Positions 27,938-37,025 of a DNA stretch of 64,000 bases are shown in pieces. How positions within the stretch are numbered: position 1 is the first letter of the stretch; each line of letters begins with the position of its first letter. The notes below the pieces were generated by a model, which was given only the letters and a program-made list of their open reading frames with translations, was not told where the DNA came from and searched no databases. Location of the stretch: NCBI RefSeq assembly GCF_007679495.1, contig NZ_VEGP01000007.1, positions 62,001 through 126,000 on the forward strand. Direction: 5' to 3'. The DNA is from Paenibacillus sp. 32O-W (lineage in GTDB: Bacteria; Bacillota; Bacilli; Paenibacillales; NBRC-103111). Both the position numbers and the translations under genes were made by a program.

Positions 27938-30589
27938 ATGACTAAGTATACACCGATGATACAGCAATATTTGTCCGTCAAAGCCGAGGCGAAGGACGCT
28001 TTGCTATTTTTCCGGCTTGGCGACTTCTATGAGATGTTTTTCGAGGATGCGATCATTGCTTCACGGGAGCTAGAGCTGACGTTGACCGGTCGGGAGGGCG
28101 GGGCGGAAGAGCGGATTCCGATGTGCGGCGTTCCCTATCATTCGGCCGATAACTATATTTCCAGATTAATAGATAAGGGCTATAAAGTGGCGATCTGCGA
28201 GCAAGTGGAGAATCCGCAGGAGGCCAAGGGAATTGTCCGCCGGGAAGTTGTCAGGATCGTTACTCCGGGAACGGTCATGGAAGGCAAGCAGCTGCCGGAA
28301 GGCACCAACAACTATGTGGCCTGTCTTGCTTCTGTGGAAGGAAGCTTCGCTTTCGCGGCCTGCGACCTATCTACCGGGGAGCTGTATGTGACAGAGGTGG
28401 AGGCGGAGGAATCGCTTCTGGACGAGCTGTCCGTCTATTCTCCCTCGGAGGTGATCGGGGAGGAGGCGCTGCTGAACAGGGTTAGAACAGCCTTGCAAGG
28501 TCAGGCCAAAGCTCCGCTGTATACGGTCAGAGAGGCGGAGGATCCGGAAGCCGGCTCCTTCTTTGGAGAGCAAGAGTGGGGCACGCTTGGACAAGCCGAG
28601 CAGAAGGTCGTTTCGGTCCTTATGGCGTATTTGAGTGAAACGCAGAAGAGAGCGCTCGCTCATATTACTTCCATCCGGCGTTATGAGACGAATCAATTCA
28701 TGGTAATGGACCCCTTCACCAGACGCAACCTGGAATTGGTCGAAACCGTTCGCGAACGTTCGAAAAAGGGCTCCCTGCTATGGCTTCTGGACCAAACCGT
28801 GACCTCCATGGGGGCGAGGATGCTGCGCCGATGGATAGAGAAGCCGCTGATAACGCGCGGGCCCATCGAGGAAAGGCTAGAAGCCGTGGAATGCTTACAT
28901 AATCAGGTCATCGTCCGCGATGATCTCCGCTCGGCTCTGAAGGAGGTCTACGATCTGGAGCGGTTGGTCGGCCGGATCTCCTACGGCAACGCGAACGGCA
29001 GAGACCTGGTGGCGCTGCAGCATTCGCTCAGGCAAGTTCCGGCGCTGCGGGAAGTATGCGTCCAATCGGGTTCTTCCACACTACATAAGCTCGTTGAAGG
29101 AATGGACGATTGCCAGGACATCCGCGCATGGATCGAGGAAGCGATCGTTGACGAACCGCCGGTATCCGTAAGAGACGGGGGACTGATCCGTGACGGCTAT
29201 CACGAATATCTCGACCAGCTCCGCGAAGCCGACCGCAACGGAAAGCAATGGATTGCCGAACTGGAGAGCAGGGAACGGGAGAAGACCGGAATTAAATCGC
29301 TGAAGGTCGGATATAACAAAGTATTTGGATATTACATAGAAGTAACCCGTTCCAATCTGCATTCGATCCCCGAGGGCACCTACGAGCGCAAGCAAACGCT
29401 GGCGAATGCCGAGCGGTTCATTACGCCCGAGCTGAAGGAGAAGGAAGCACTCATTCTGGAAGCCCAGGAGAAGATTGTAGTTATTGAATACGACTTGTTC
29501 CAGCAGCTTCGCGGGCGAATCGCCGGACAGATGGACAGGCTGCAGAAGCTGGCCGGGATCATCGCCACCATCGACGTTCTGCAGTCTCTGGCAACGGTAG
29601 GCGCCGAACGGCGGTTCTGCCGTCCGGTCCTGGCAGAGAGCGGTGATATGTCCATCAAGGCGGGGAGACATCCGGTTGTCGAGGCGGTGCTGGAGGAACA
29701 TGCCTTTGTCGCGAACGATACGGAGCTGCAGATGAACGAAGGTCGGATCATGCTTATTACCGGTCCGAACATGGCCGGTAAAAGCACTTATATGCGGCAG
29801 GTGGCCATTCTGTCGATCATGGCGCAAATCGGCAGCTTCGTCCCGGCGGAGAGTGCGGACATTCCGCTGGTTGACCGGATTTTTACGAGGATCGGGGCGG
29901 CCGACGATCTGATCGGCGGGCAGAGCACCTTTATGGTCGAAATGATGGACATTCAGGTGATGACCGAGAAAGCGACGGATCGCAGCCTGGTCATCATCGA
30001 CGAGTTGGGCCGCGGGACATCCACGGGGGAAGGAATGGCGATAGCCCAGGCGGTGATCGAATACCTGCATGACCAGGTTGGGTGTAAGACGCTTGTTTCG
30101 ACTCATTTTCATGAGTTGGCACATTTGGACGAGAGCCTGCCGCACCTGCGTAATTTCTGTATGGCGGTTAAAGAAAGCGGGCAGCAGGTTACCTTCCTGC
30201 GCAAGCTGATCCCCGGGGCTGCGAGCACGAGCTACGGAATTTATTGCGCACAAATTGCCGGCCTCCCGGAATCGATCATCCAGAGATCCTACACGCTGCT
30301 TAACGCCTTCGAGGCCAGAGCCGCCGTACAGCATGCCGAGGAGGAAGCGGCGGCAGCGGCGGTCCAGTTGAGCTTCTTCCCGCCGGAAGCTTCCCTATCC
30401 GAAGCAAAACCGGGAGCCTCGGGCTCGAAATCCCGGGAACGAGAAGCAGCCCGGTATAACGCCGCTTCAGACGGTAAATCGTCAGGCAAGGCGGAGCAGG
30501 TGATGGAACGGTTGAAAAATGCCGATTTGATCAATATGACTCCTCTTCAGGCGATGAATTTTCTATATGAACTCAAGAACGATTGTTAA
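27938..30589 (+). CDS. mutS: DNA mismatch repair protein MutS
   Basis: An 883-residue mismatch-recognition ATPase. The N-terminal mismatch-binding motif is in LLFFRLGDFYEMFFEDA, with Phe-x-Glu as GDFYEMF. The ATPase Walker A GPNMAGKST is at residues 609-617, and STGEGMAIAQAV and STHFHELAHLD follow. The frame is open upstream to 27800, but MTKYTPMIQQYLSVKAEAKD is the normal N-terminus, so ATG 27938 is chosen with GGGGG before it. It starts the mismatch-repair cluster: the S41 protease gene follows after 41 bases, then mutL. Confidence 0.97.
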   Translation: MTKYTPMIQQYLSVKAEAKDALLFFRLGDFYEMFFEDAIIASRELELTLTGREGGAEERIPMCGVPYHSADNYISRLIDKGYKVAICEQVENPQEAKGIVRREVVRIVTPGTVMEGKQLPEGTNNYVACLASVEGSFAFAACDLSTGELYVTEVEAEESLLDELSVYSPSEVIGEEALLNRVRTALQGQAKAPLYTVREAEDPEAGSFFGEQEWGTLGQAEQKVVSVLMAYLSETQKRALAHITSIRRYETNQFMVMDPFTRRNLELVETVRERSKKGSLLWLLDQTVTSMGARMLRRWIEKPLITRGPIEERLEAVECLHNQVIVRDDLRSALKEVYDLERLVGRISYGNANGRDLVALQHSLRQVPALREVCVQSGSSTLHKLVEGMDDCQDIRAWIEEAIVDEPPVSVRDGGLIRDGYHEYLDQLREADRNGKQWIAELESREREKTGIKSLKVGYNKVFGYYIEVTRSNLHSIPEGTYERKQTLANAERFITPELKEKEALILEAQEKIVVIEYDLFQQLRGRIAGQMDRLQKLAGIIATIDVLQSLATVGAERRFCRPVLAESGDMSIKAGRHPVVEAVLEEHAFVANDTELQMNEGRIMLITGPNMAGKSTYMRQVAILSIMAQIGSFVPAESADIPLVDRIFTRIGAADDLIGGQSTFMVEMMDIQVMTEKATDRSLVIIDELGRGTSTGEGMAIAQAVIEYLHDQVGCKTLVSTHFHELAHLDESLPHLRNFCMAVKESGQQVTFLRKLIPGAASTSYGIYCAQIAGLPESIIQRSYTLLNAFEARAAVQHAEEEAAAAAVQLSFFPPEASLSEAKPGASGSKSREREAARYNAASDGKSSGKAEQVMERLKNADLINMTPLQAMNFLYELKNDC

Positions 30590-30630
30590 TTTATACCCGA
30601 AAGCTGCAATCCAATGGAGGAGGAATCAGA

Positions 30631-32082
30631 TTGAAGAACAGGACTTATCTCTGGAAATCGCTTATGCTCGCCGTCATTATGGCATTGACGCTTGCGCTGC
30701 CGGCTTATGCGGAAGAGGCAAACGAAGCACTATATGTGGATGACCTGGAGTATCGTGTACTTGAAGTTTATGAGCTGTTGAAGAATCTTCATGTGAGCGG
30801 TGTGGATACTGAGACGCTGTCGGAAGCTTCTATCAAGGGCATGCTGCAAGCAGTCGATGATCCTTATACCAGTTTTATGACGGTTGAGGAATGGGAAGCT
30901 TTCCAGAACACAATAGACCAACAGTATACCGGATTGGGGATCGTAGTGACGAAGATTCCTGAAGGAATCGCCATTGAACGGGTGATTCCCGGTTCCCCCG
31001 GGGAGGCAGCCGGCTTGATGGCAGGTGACCGGGTACTGTCTGTCGCGGGCCAGCCGGTGACGGAGCAAATGACTCTGGATGAAATGGTTGCCCTTATTCC
31101 GAAAGAGGAAAATGCGGAAGTGGAGCTTTCCGTTGGCCGGGGCGAGGAAACGCTGCAAATCAAGGCGACGGTGAAAAAGGTAACGGTGCCTGTGGCAACG
31201 GGCAAACTGCTGCAAGGAGGCATCGGTTATATTGAACTGACCATGTTTTCCACGGAGTCGGCAGCGGAGTTCTCCAAGATTATGGAGCAGTGGAAAAACG
31301 AGTCCATCCGCGGCTTGGTCATAGATCTTCGGGATAATCCCGGAGGGCTGTTGGATGCTTCGGTTGAGATAGCCAAGCATTTTGTGAAGGAAGGGGTCAT
31401 CGTGCAAACCCAGGATCGCAGCGGGAAGAAGGCTGAGATCAAGGTTGACGGTGGTTCTGAAGTGAGCTATCCGGTCGTTCTTCTGGTCAACGAGAACAGC
31501 GCCAGCGCATCGGAATTGTTGTCCGGAGCATTGAGGGATCACGGCAAGGCAACCATTGTAGGTACGAAGACATTCGGCAAAGGTAGCGTACAGGCTTCTT
31601 ATGAGCTATCCGATGGCAGTGTCCTGAAGCTGACGATAGAAGAGTACTTGACTCCGAAATCGGATAAAGTGAACGGAGTCGGAATTACGCCGGACGTTCA
31701 CGCAGAGGGAGATCTTCCTCAATTGTTAACCGCACTTCGTACGGCCGGTGCAGACAATTTGCAGGTAAGCCAGTCGGAGGGACAGGCGGTACGGATTAAC
31801 GGAGTGGAATTTGCCGGGAGCGTGCCTGTTCTTCGCGAAGAAGGCCGTACGTTCGTTCATTCCCGCATTCTTGCTTCTCTGGCCGGCGGCACCATCGAAT
31901 GGAAGGCCGACCGGCAAATGGTTGAAATGACGCTAGATGGCCATGCGGTTCAATTCCCGCTCGGAGCGGAAATGAAGATGAAAGAAGACATGACGTATAT
32001 TGAACTGAATGCCTTCAAGCAATCGTACGGCAAATTCGATTGGTCCGACGAAGCCGGGCAGTTGACTCTTACGATATCTTAA
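30631..32082 (+). CDS. S41-family carboxyl-terminal processing protease (CtpA/CtpB-like) with stalk-binding tail
   Basis: A 483-residue exported serine protease. It has a signal peptide (MKNRTYLWKSLMLAVIMALT onward), a PDZ domain (IVVTKIPEGIAIERVIPGSP, residues 103-180) and the S41 catalytic core. By the Tsp spacing, Ser292 in NSASASELL and Lys317 in TFGKGSVQ form the dyad. The last 100 residues resemble the copper-amine-oxidase N-domain-like wall-stalk module. Start is TTG 30631, 8 bases after GGAGGAGG. B. subtilis CtpB cleaves SpoIVFA to trigger sigma-K processing; whether this copy does so is unknown. Its place between mutS and mutL is unusual. Confidence 0.88.
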   Translation: MKNRTYLWKSLMLAVIMALTLALPAYAEEANEALYVDDLEYRVLEVYELLKNLHVSGVDTETLSEASIKGMLQAVDDPYTSFMTVEEWEAFQNTIDQQYTGLGIVVTKIPEGIAIERVIPGSPGEAAGLMAGDRVLSVAGQPVTEQMTLDEMVALIPKEENAEVELSVGRGEETLQIKATVKKVTVPVATGKLLQGGIGYIELTMFSTESAAEFSKIMEQWKNESIRGLVIDLRDNPGGLLDASVEIAKHFVKEGVIVQTQDRSGKKAEIKVDGGSEVSYPVVLLVNENSASASELLSGALRDHGKATIVGTKTFGKGSVQASYELSDGSVLKLTIEEYLTPKSDKVNGVGITPDVHAEGDLPQLLTALRTAGADNLQVSQSEGQAVRINGVEFAGSVPVLREEGRTFVHSRILASLAGGTIEWKADRQMVEMTLDGHAVQFPLGAEMKMKEDMTYIELNAFKQSYGKFDWSDEAGQLTLTIS

Positions 32083-32203
32083 TGCACAAGCTATCCGATC
32101 AGAAATGAAGTCCCAATCGGCCGGATCGGGCCGCTATTATGTGGCAATTATAAAATTTGCATTAAACGATACGCTTGGAAAATGAGGAAAGGAGGCGGTC
32201 CGG

Positions 32204-34357
32204 ATGGGAATTATCCGACTGTTGGACGAGCATATCGCTAACCAGATTGCAGCAGGTGAAGTGGTGGAACGGCCATCCTCGGTCGTGAAAGAGCTGGTCG
32301 AAAATTCGATAGACGCCGGAAGCACCCGGGTGGACGTCAGTCTGGAGGAAGGCGGCATTCAGTTGATCCGGGTGACGGATAACGGGTCGGGGATGGCGGC
32401 GGAGGATTGCCGGACCGCTTTCTTCCGCCATGCGACCAGCAAAATCTCGAGCGGCAAAGATTTATTTCACATCCGTACGCTCGGCTTCAGAGGGGAAGCC
32501 CTGCCAAGTATCGCTGCCGTAGCCAAGGTGGAATGCCTGACCTCCGACAATGAATCAGGACTCGGCCGGCGGATAGTGGTGGAAGGCGGAACGGTCGTTA
32601 CAGAGGAGGAGGCAGCGGCCAATAGAGGCACGGATATTTTGGTGAAGGAACTGTTTTACAATACGCCGGCCCGGCTTAAGTACATGAAAACGATCCAGAC
32701 CGAATTAGGCCACGTGTCGGATTTCATGTACAGGCTGGCGCTCGCACACCCCGAAATAGCTTTCTCCCTTAAGCATAACGGCAACTCGCTGTTGAGGACA
32801 CTGGGCAACGGAGATCTGCTGCAGGTTATCGCAGCCGTCTATGGAAGTGCGGCAGCCAAGAAAATGGTTCCCGTCTCCGGGGAGACATTGGATTATACGC
32901 TGACCGGGTTCATTTCGCTGCCGGAATGGACGCGGGCGAACCGACTCGGAATCTCTTCGTTGATTAATGGAAGGTATATTCGCAATTATGGACTCGTTCA
33001 GGCTATTTTGAAGGGCTACCATACGTTGCTGCCCATTAACCGGTATCCGCTGGCCGCTGTCCATCTGAAGATGGACCCGAGCCTGATCGATGTCAACGTT
33101 CATCCTTCGAAGCTCGAGGTCCGGTTCAGCAAGGAAGCGGAGCTGATGCAGCTGCTGGAGGAGGCGGTGCGCTCGGCCCTGCGGCAGGAGGTGCTGATAC
33201 CAAGCGGCTCCAAGCCGGTGAAGCGCCAGCCTGTGGTGCACGAGCAGCTGGCGTGGTACGGCAGCGAGCCTGCCGCAGCGCCTGGCGAACAGCCGCTGCC
33301 CCCGCCGCCGCAGGCTGCGCCGCCTGCCGCGGCGGATGCGCCTACGGCGCGCCCGGCCGGCGAAGCGCCCGCCAGCGAGCAGCGTCCCACCGGGCCACAT
33401 ATAGGCCCGGACGACGCTCTGCTCGCAGCGGCCGCCGCCGGTGACGGCGCGCCGCCCGGCGCATCGCCGCGCGCCTGCGCAGCCGAGCCGCCCGCCGCTG
33501 CCGGCGCCGACGCGACCGCGCCTGCGCCGGAGCGGCCCAGCCACGCGAACGACGCGTGGCGCTCAGCCGCCGGCGCAGCGTCGGGCCGCGGGCCGCAGGC
33601 GCGGTCGGCCGCCCCGCAGGGGCCGGCAGCGTCCCCGTACGGGAATCGTTCCCGTACAGGGACGGCCGGCCGCGAGGGCGGCTTCGGCGGCGGCGCAGGC
33701 GCGCAGGCGCGTGCGGCGGCGGAGGCGGCCGCAGGCGTGCTCGCGCAGGCGGAGGCAGGCGGCGGGATGCCCGCGTTCCCGCGGCTCGAGCCGATCGGCC
33801 AGCTGCATGGCACGTATATCCTCGCCCAGAACGAGGATGGCTTGTACATGATCGACCAGCATGCCGCCCATGAGCGGATTAATTACGAATACTATTATGA
33901 TAAATTCGGCCAGCCTCAGGAGGCCAGCCAGGAGCTGCTCGTTCCGCTAACCCTGGAATTCACCTCTGCGGAAGCGGAACGGCTTAAGGAGCGGCTGGAC
34001 TATTTCGAACAGGTCGGCGTCTATCTGGAGAGCTTCGGCGGGAACAGCTTCATCGTCCGCGCCTATCCCCATTGGTTTCCGGAAGGGGAAGAGAAGGACA
34101 TTATAGAAGAAATGGCCGAATGGATATTGGCGGAGAAGAAACAGATTGACGTGGCCAAGCTGCGGGAAGCTTCCTCTACGCTTTGCTCCTGCAAAGCGTC
34201 CATTAAAGCGAACCAGCGACTGAGCCTGGCGGAAATCGAGGCATTGCTGGAACGGCTCGCTTCCTGCCGGATTCCATATACGTGTCCGCACGGGCGGCCG
34301 ATTGTCGTCAGCTTCTCCACATATGAACTGGAAAAAATGTTTAAAAGAGTAATGTAG
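32204..34357 (+). CDS. mutL: DNA mismatch repair protein MutL with long Ala/Pro/Gly-rich linker
   Basis: A 717-residue protein. The GHKL ATPase domain (residues 1-335) has ELVENSIDAGS, DNGSGM and TLGFRGEALPSI. The C-terminal endonuclease domain has DQHAAHER at residues 551-558 and CPHGRP at 694-699, the metal-binding motifs of MutL proteins that nick DNA without MutH. Between them lies an unusually long low-complexity linker (about residues 350-525) of almost only Ala, Pro, Gly, Arg and Ser, encoded by very GC-rich DNA unlike its flanks. GGAGG precedes ATG 32204. Confidence 0.96.
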   Translation: MGIIRLLDEHIANQIAAGEVVERPSSVVKELVENSIDAGSTRVDVSLEEGGIQLIRVTDNGSGMAAEDCRTAFFRHATSKISSGKDLFHIRTLGFRGEALPSIAAVAKVECLTSDNESGLGRRIVVEGGTVVTEEEAAANRGTDILVKELFYNTPARLKYMKTIQTELGHVSDFMYRLALAHPEIAFSLKHNGNSLLRTLGNGDLLQVIAAVYGSAAAKKMVPVSGETLDYTLTGFISLPEWTRANRLGISSLINGRYIRNYGLVQAILKGYHTLLPINRYPLAAVHLKMDPSLIDVNVHPSKLEVRFSKEAELMQLLEEAVRSALRQEVLIPSGSKPVKRQPVVHEQLAWYGSEPAAAPGEQPLPPPPQAAPPAAADAPTARPAGEAPASEQRPTGPHIGPDDALLAAAAAGDGAPPGASPRACAAEPPAAAGADATAPAPERPSHANDAWRSAAGAASGRGPQARSAAPQGPAASPYGNRSRTGTAGREGGFGGGAGAQARAAAEAAAGVLAQAEAGGGMPAFPRLEPIGQLHGTYILAQNEDGLYMIDQHAAHERINYEYYYDKFGQPQEASQELLVPLTLEFTSAEAERLKERLDYFEQVGVYLESFGGNSFIVRAYPHWFPEGEEKDIIEEMAEWILAEKKQIDVAKLREASSTLCSCKASIKANQRLSLAEIEALLERLASCRIPYTCPHGRPIVVSFSTYELEKMFKRVM

Positions 34358-34370
34358 CTCAACAGATGAT

Positions 34371-34405
34371 TCCGGCTTCCGCAGCATAGGGGAGCCGGAT
34401 TATAC
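34371..34405 (+). terminator. Weak terminator-like hairpin after mutL
   Basis: TCCGGCT pairs with AGCCGGA, followed by TTATACTTTT. The short distance to the next gene suggests only partial termination. Confidence 0.4.
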
Positions 34406-34487
34406 TTTTGGGGCAAAATAGAGTATACTCTTGGGGCAAGGGAAGATGTTTTCTTGCAGACGAGCATAGAAATGACCGGGTGATGGC

Positions 34488-35261
34488 ATGATTGTAACGA
34501 CTACATATAACCCTACGGATGGCGCGATAGCGCGATCCCGAAGGATTGCTGCCGAGAACGGCTGGACCTGGGTGCCCCGGGAACGCCAATCTCTCAAGCA
34601 GCTTGCCGATAAATATGGAGAGGAACGGATTTGGTCCGTCTCCGAGCAAGAGCTGAATTATTATTGCGGCTCGCAGCCGCCTTTATTTTTTCATCCCAGC
34701 ATGGCGCTGGTAAGAATCAAGCGAATCGTGCGCGGGGAGTCCGACTCGCTGCTCGCAGCCGCCGGTGTCCGGGAAGGAGATTCGGTGCTGGACTGTACCG
34801 CCGGTTTGGCCTCGGATGCCATTGTATTTTCTCATGCGGTCGGAAGCAGCGGGCATGTGACCGCGCTGGAGAGCGAGGGGGCTCTGGCCGTTTTGCTGAA
34901 GGAAGGGCTTAAGACCTATATTTCCGAAATTCCCCAGCTGAACGAAGCGATGCGCCGGGTGCAGGTGGTTCACCGGGACCATGCGGAATATTTAAAGCAG
35001 CTTGCGGACAAGAGCTTCGATATCGTGTACTTCGATCCGATGTTCCGGGAGCCGGTGCAGGAGACCAGCCACCTGTCCCCGCTTCGAGAGGTGGCGAATT
35101 CCGCCTCCCTGCAGCCTTCCGCCATTGAGGAGGCCAAGCGGGTTGCGCGGAGAGCGGTTGTTCTTAAGGAGCTGCGGGGAAGCCGGGAATTCGAACGGCT
35201 TGGCTTCGGAGAGGTCGTTCGTTCCAGCTCGAAAATCGCTTACGGGGTGATCTCAGGATGA
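34488..35261 (+). CDS. Class I SAM-dependent methyltransferase (YpiP/RsmJ-like)
   Basis: A 257-residue methyltransferase. SAM-binding motif I is VLDCTAGLASDAIVFSHAVG, and a DPMF motif (VYFDPMF) occupies the place of the catalytic DPPY-like loop. FFHPSMALVRIKRI is shared with the RsmJ/YpiP group, whose E. coli member methylates G1516 of 16S rRNA (known). The substrate here is therefore rRNA by family, unproven. It overlaps miaA by four bases (ATGA), tying it to another RNA-modification gene. Confidence 0.82.
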   Translation: MIVTTTYNPTDGAIARSRRIAAENGWTWVPRERQSLKQLADKYGEERIWSVSEQELNYYCGSQPPLFFHPSMALVRIKRIVRGESDSLLAAAGVREGDSVLDCTAGLASDAIVFSHAVGSSGHVTALESEGALAVLLKEGLKTYISEIPQLNEAMRRVQVVHRDHAEYLKQLADKSFDIVYFDPMFREPVQETSHLSPLREVANSASLQPSAIEEAKRVARRAVVLKELRGSREFERLGFGEVVRSSSKIAYGVISG

Positions 35262-36229
35262 CACGTGAATCTGACCAACCTAAACTGCTTGTTCTCGTAG
35301 GGCCGACGGCCGTCGGCAAGACAAGGCTCAGCCTGGATATAGCCGAATCGCTTCATTGCGAAATCATTTCCGGAGATTCGATGCAGGTATACCGGGGCAT
35401 GGATATCGGCACGGCCAAGGCGACGAAGGAGGAAAGAGCCCGGGTTCCCCATCATATGATCGATATTCACGATCCGGATCATCCTTTTTCCGTAGCCGAA
35501 TTTCAGGAACGGGCCCGGCGGCTTATCGAGCAAATCGGCGCCCGGGGCAAGCTGCCTTTCATTGTCGGGGGCACCGGACTGTATATTGAATCGCTGTGCT
35601 ATGATTTTCATTTTAGCGATGCCGGCTCCGACGAACCATTCCGTGAGGAACAGCGGGCTTATCTGGAGCAGCATGGGGAGCAGGCTCTTCATGACAGGCT
35701 TCGCCAGATCGATCCGGCAACCGCGGAGCGGCTTCACCCGAACGATCACCGCAGGGTCATCCGGGCTCTGGAGGTCGCCCACTTGACAGGAATTCCGTTG
35801 TCGGAGCATCTGGCCGGGCAGCGCAGGGAATCTCCTTATAATCTTTGCATCATAGGCTTGACAATGGACCGGGAATTACTATATAAACGTATTGAAGACC
35901 GTATCGATCAGATGGTCGAGGAAGGACTCGTCGAAGAAGTGCGTGAGCTTCTTCGTCTCGGATATGGGGAGCACCTTGTTTCCATGCAAGGACTTGGCTA
36001 TAAGGAAATCGCCGCTTATTTACGCAACGAGATGTCTTGGGAAGACGCAATTACGCTGCTTAAACGGAACACAAGGCGTTTTGCCAAGCGCCAGCTTTCC
36101 TGGTTTAGACGAATGAAGGACATCTGTTGGGTCGATGTGACAGACCATTCAAATTTTTCTAAACATTTGCGGACAATTAATGATATAATAGCAGGAAAGT
36201 TAACGCCCCATACGGAATACACTTCGTAA
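35258..36229 (+). CDS. miaA: tRNA dimethylallyltransferase
   Basis: A 323-residue enzyme that adds dimethylallyl to N6 of A37 in tRNAs reading UNN codons. P-loop GPTAVGKT spans residues 15-22; the substrate-binding block SGDSMQVYRGMDIGTAKA and the core VGGTGLYI are intact, as is the RNA-binding segment QGLGYKEIAAYL. Its ATG overlaps the methyltransferase stop. hfq follows 66 bases downstream, the order found in Bacillus and in E. coli. Confidence 0.96.
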   Translation: MTRESDQPKLLVLVGPTAVGKTRLSLDIAESLHCEIISGDSMQVYRGMDIGTAKATKEERARVPHHMIDIHDPDHPFSVAEFQERARRLIEQIGARGKLPFIVGGTGLYIESLCYDFHFSDAGSDEPFREEQRAYLEQHGEQALHDRLRQIDPATAERLHPNDHRRVIRALEVAHLTGIPLSEHLAGQRRESPYNLCIIGLTMDRELLYKRIEDRIDQMVEEGLVEEVRELLRLGYGEHLVSMQGLGYKEIAAYLRNEMSWEDAITLLKRNTRRFAKRQLSWFRRMKDICWVDVTDHSNFSKHLRTINDIIAGKLTPHTEYTS

Positions 36230-36295
36230 CGTAGCTAATTCTTCCATAAAGTTTAGATGGCTGTCTGTTCCAACTATTTGAAGGAGGACCAATGG

Positions 36296-36535
36296 ATGAA
36301 CAAAACAATTAATATTCAGGACAATTTTCTTAATTCGTTGCGTAAAGAAAGTGTGCCCGTAACGGTTTACCTGACGAACGGGTTCCAGATTCGCGGGCTT
36401 ATTAAAGCCTTCGACAATTTTACGATCATCATCGATAGCGAAGGCAGACAGCAGATGGTATACAAGCATGCGATATCAACGTTCACGCCAATGCGAGCGG
36501 TATCGTTTGCTCCGGAGATAGAATCAGATAAGTAA
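36296..36535 (+). CDS. hfq: RNA chaperone Hfq
   Basis: A 79-residue Sm-like protein forming a hexameric ring that binds sRNA and mRNA. It begins [20 protein letters not shown]; Sm1 is [20 protein letters not shown] and Sm2 ends in YKHAISTF, the usual KHA motif. The frame is open further upstream, but AAGGAGG at 36281-36287 gives 8-base spacing to ATG 36296. The C-terminus is short, as usual for Gram-positive Hfq. A strong terminator follows. Confidence 0.96.
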   Translation: MNKTINIQDNFLNSLRKESVPVTVYLTNGFQIRGLIKAFDNFTIIIDSEGRQQMVYKHAISTFTPMRAVSFAPEIESDK

Positions 36536-36565
36536 ACGATTGTGTAAATATTGGTAAACGAAGAA

Positions 36566-36605
36566 AACCCTTGCACCTGATTCAGGTGAAGGGTTGTTCT
36601 TTTTC
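36566..36605 (+). terminator. Rho-independent terminator after hfq
   Basis: AACCCTTGCACCTGA pairs with TCAGGTGAAGGGTT, followed by GTTCTTTTTC. It ends the mutS-to-hfq transcription block. Confidence 0.92.
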
Positions 36606-37025
36606 TGGCGGCTTTTCCGGATGGATTATTAACGGTCTGTGCATGTTTTTCTCTACGGATTGTTCCTAAAAACGATAGTCGGAAAGGTTCGATTGGCCTT
36701 TTGCAGGTTAATGTTTGACAAGAGGTGCCGTGGGTTTTGGCTTGCTATGAAACTTTTAATCGTTTATATTCGTTTATACATTAGGAAGGGAAGGTTGAGC
36801 TTGCGTGCTGCCGGTGAATAAAGATTGAAAATCCGGTTGGGGACGGATCTGCGCAGGCTTTGGCCTGGCATGACGAAAGGATTCAACCGTTGGATGTTTA
36901 ACAGACAATTGCTGATCGTTTATGCAAACTTGACGAGAAGCCATCCATCATTCACCGGAAGCGAGATCAAGGACAAGAGATAGAAGAAAGATAACTTCCA
37001 GGGAGGAGACAAGGGGGAGAGAAAC
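36606..37025. other. Intergenic region between hfq and the PBP1 gene
   Basis: About 420 bases. One 60-codon frame (36639-36821) lacks a ribosome site and any family resemblance, so I do not call it. Two ATCGTTTAT... stretches (36769 and 36915 areas) recur but are short. The last 50 bases hold the purine-rich leader of the PBP gene. Confidence 0.5.

Noticed and set aside
33100-33871. Several long overlapping frames on both strands within mutL
   Set aside because: They are produced by the GC-rich linker, which lacks stop codons in most frames; none has a ribosome site or family match.
36639-36821. A 60-codon frame between hfq and the PBP1 gene
   Set aside because: No ribosome site and an unusual composition; nothing supports expression.
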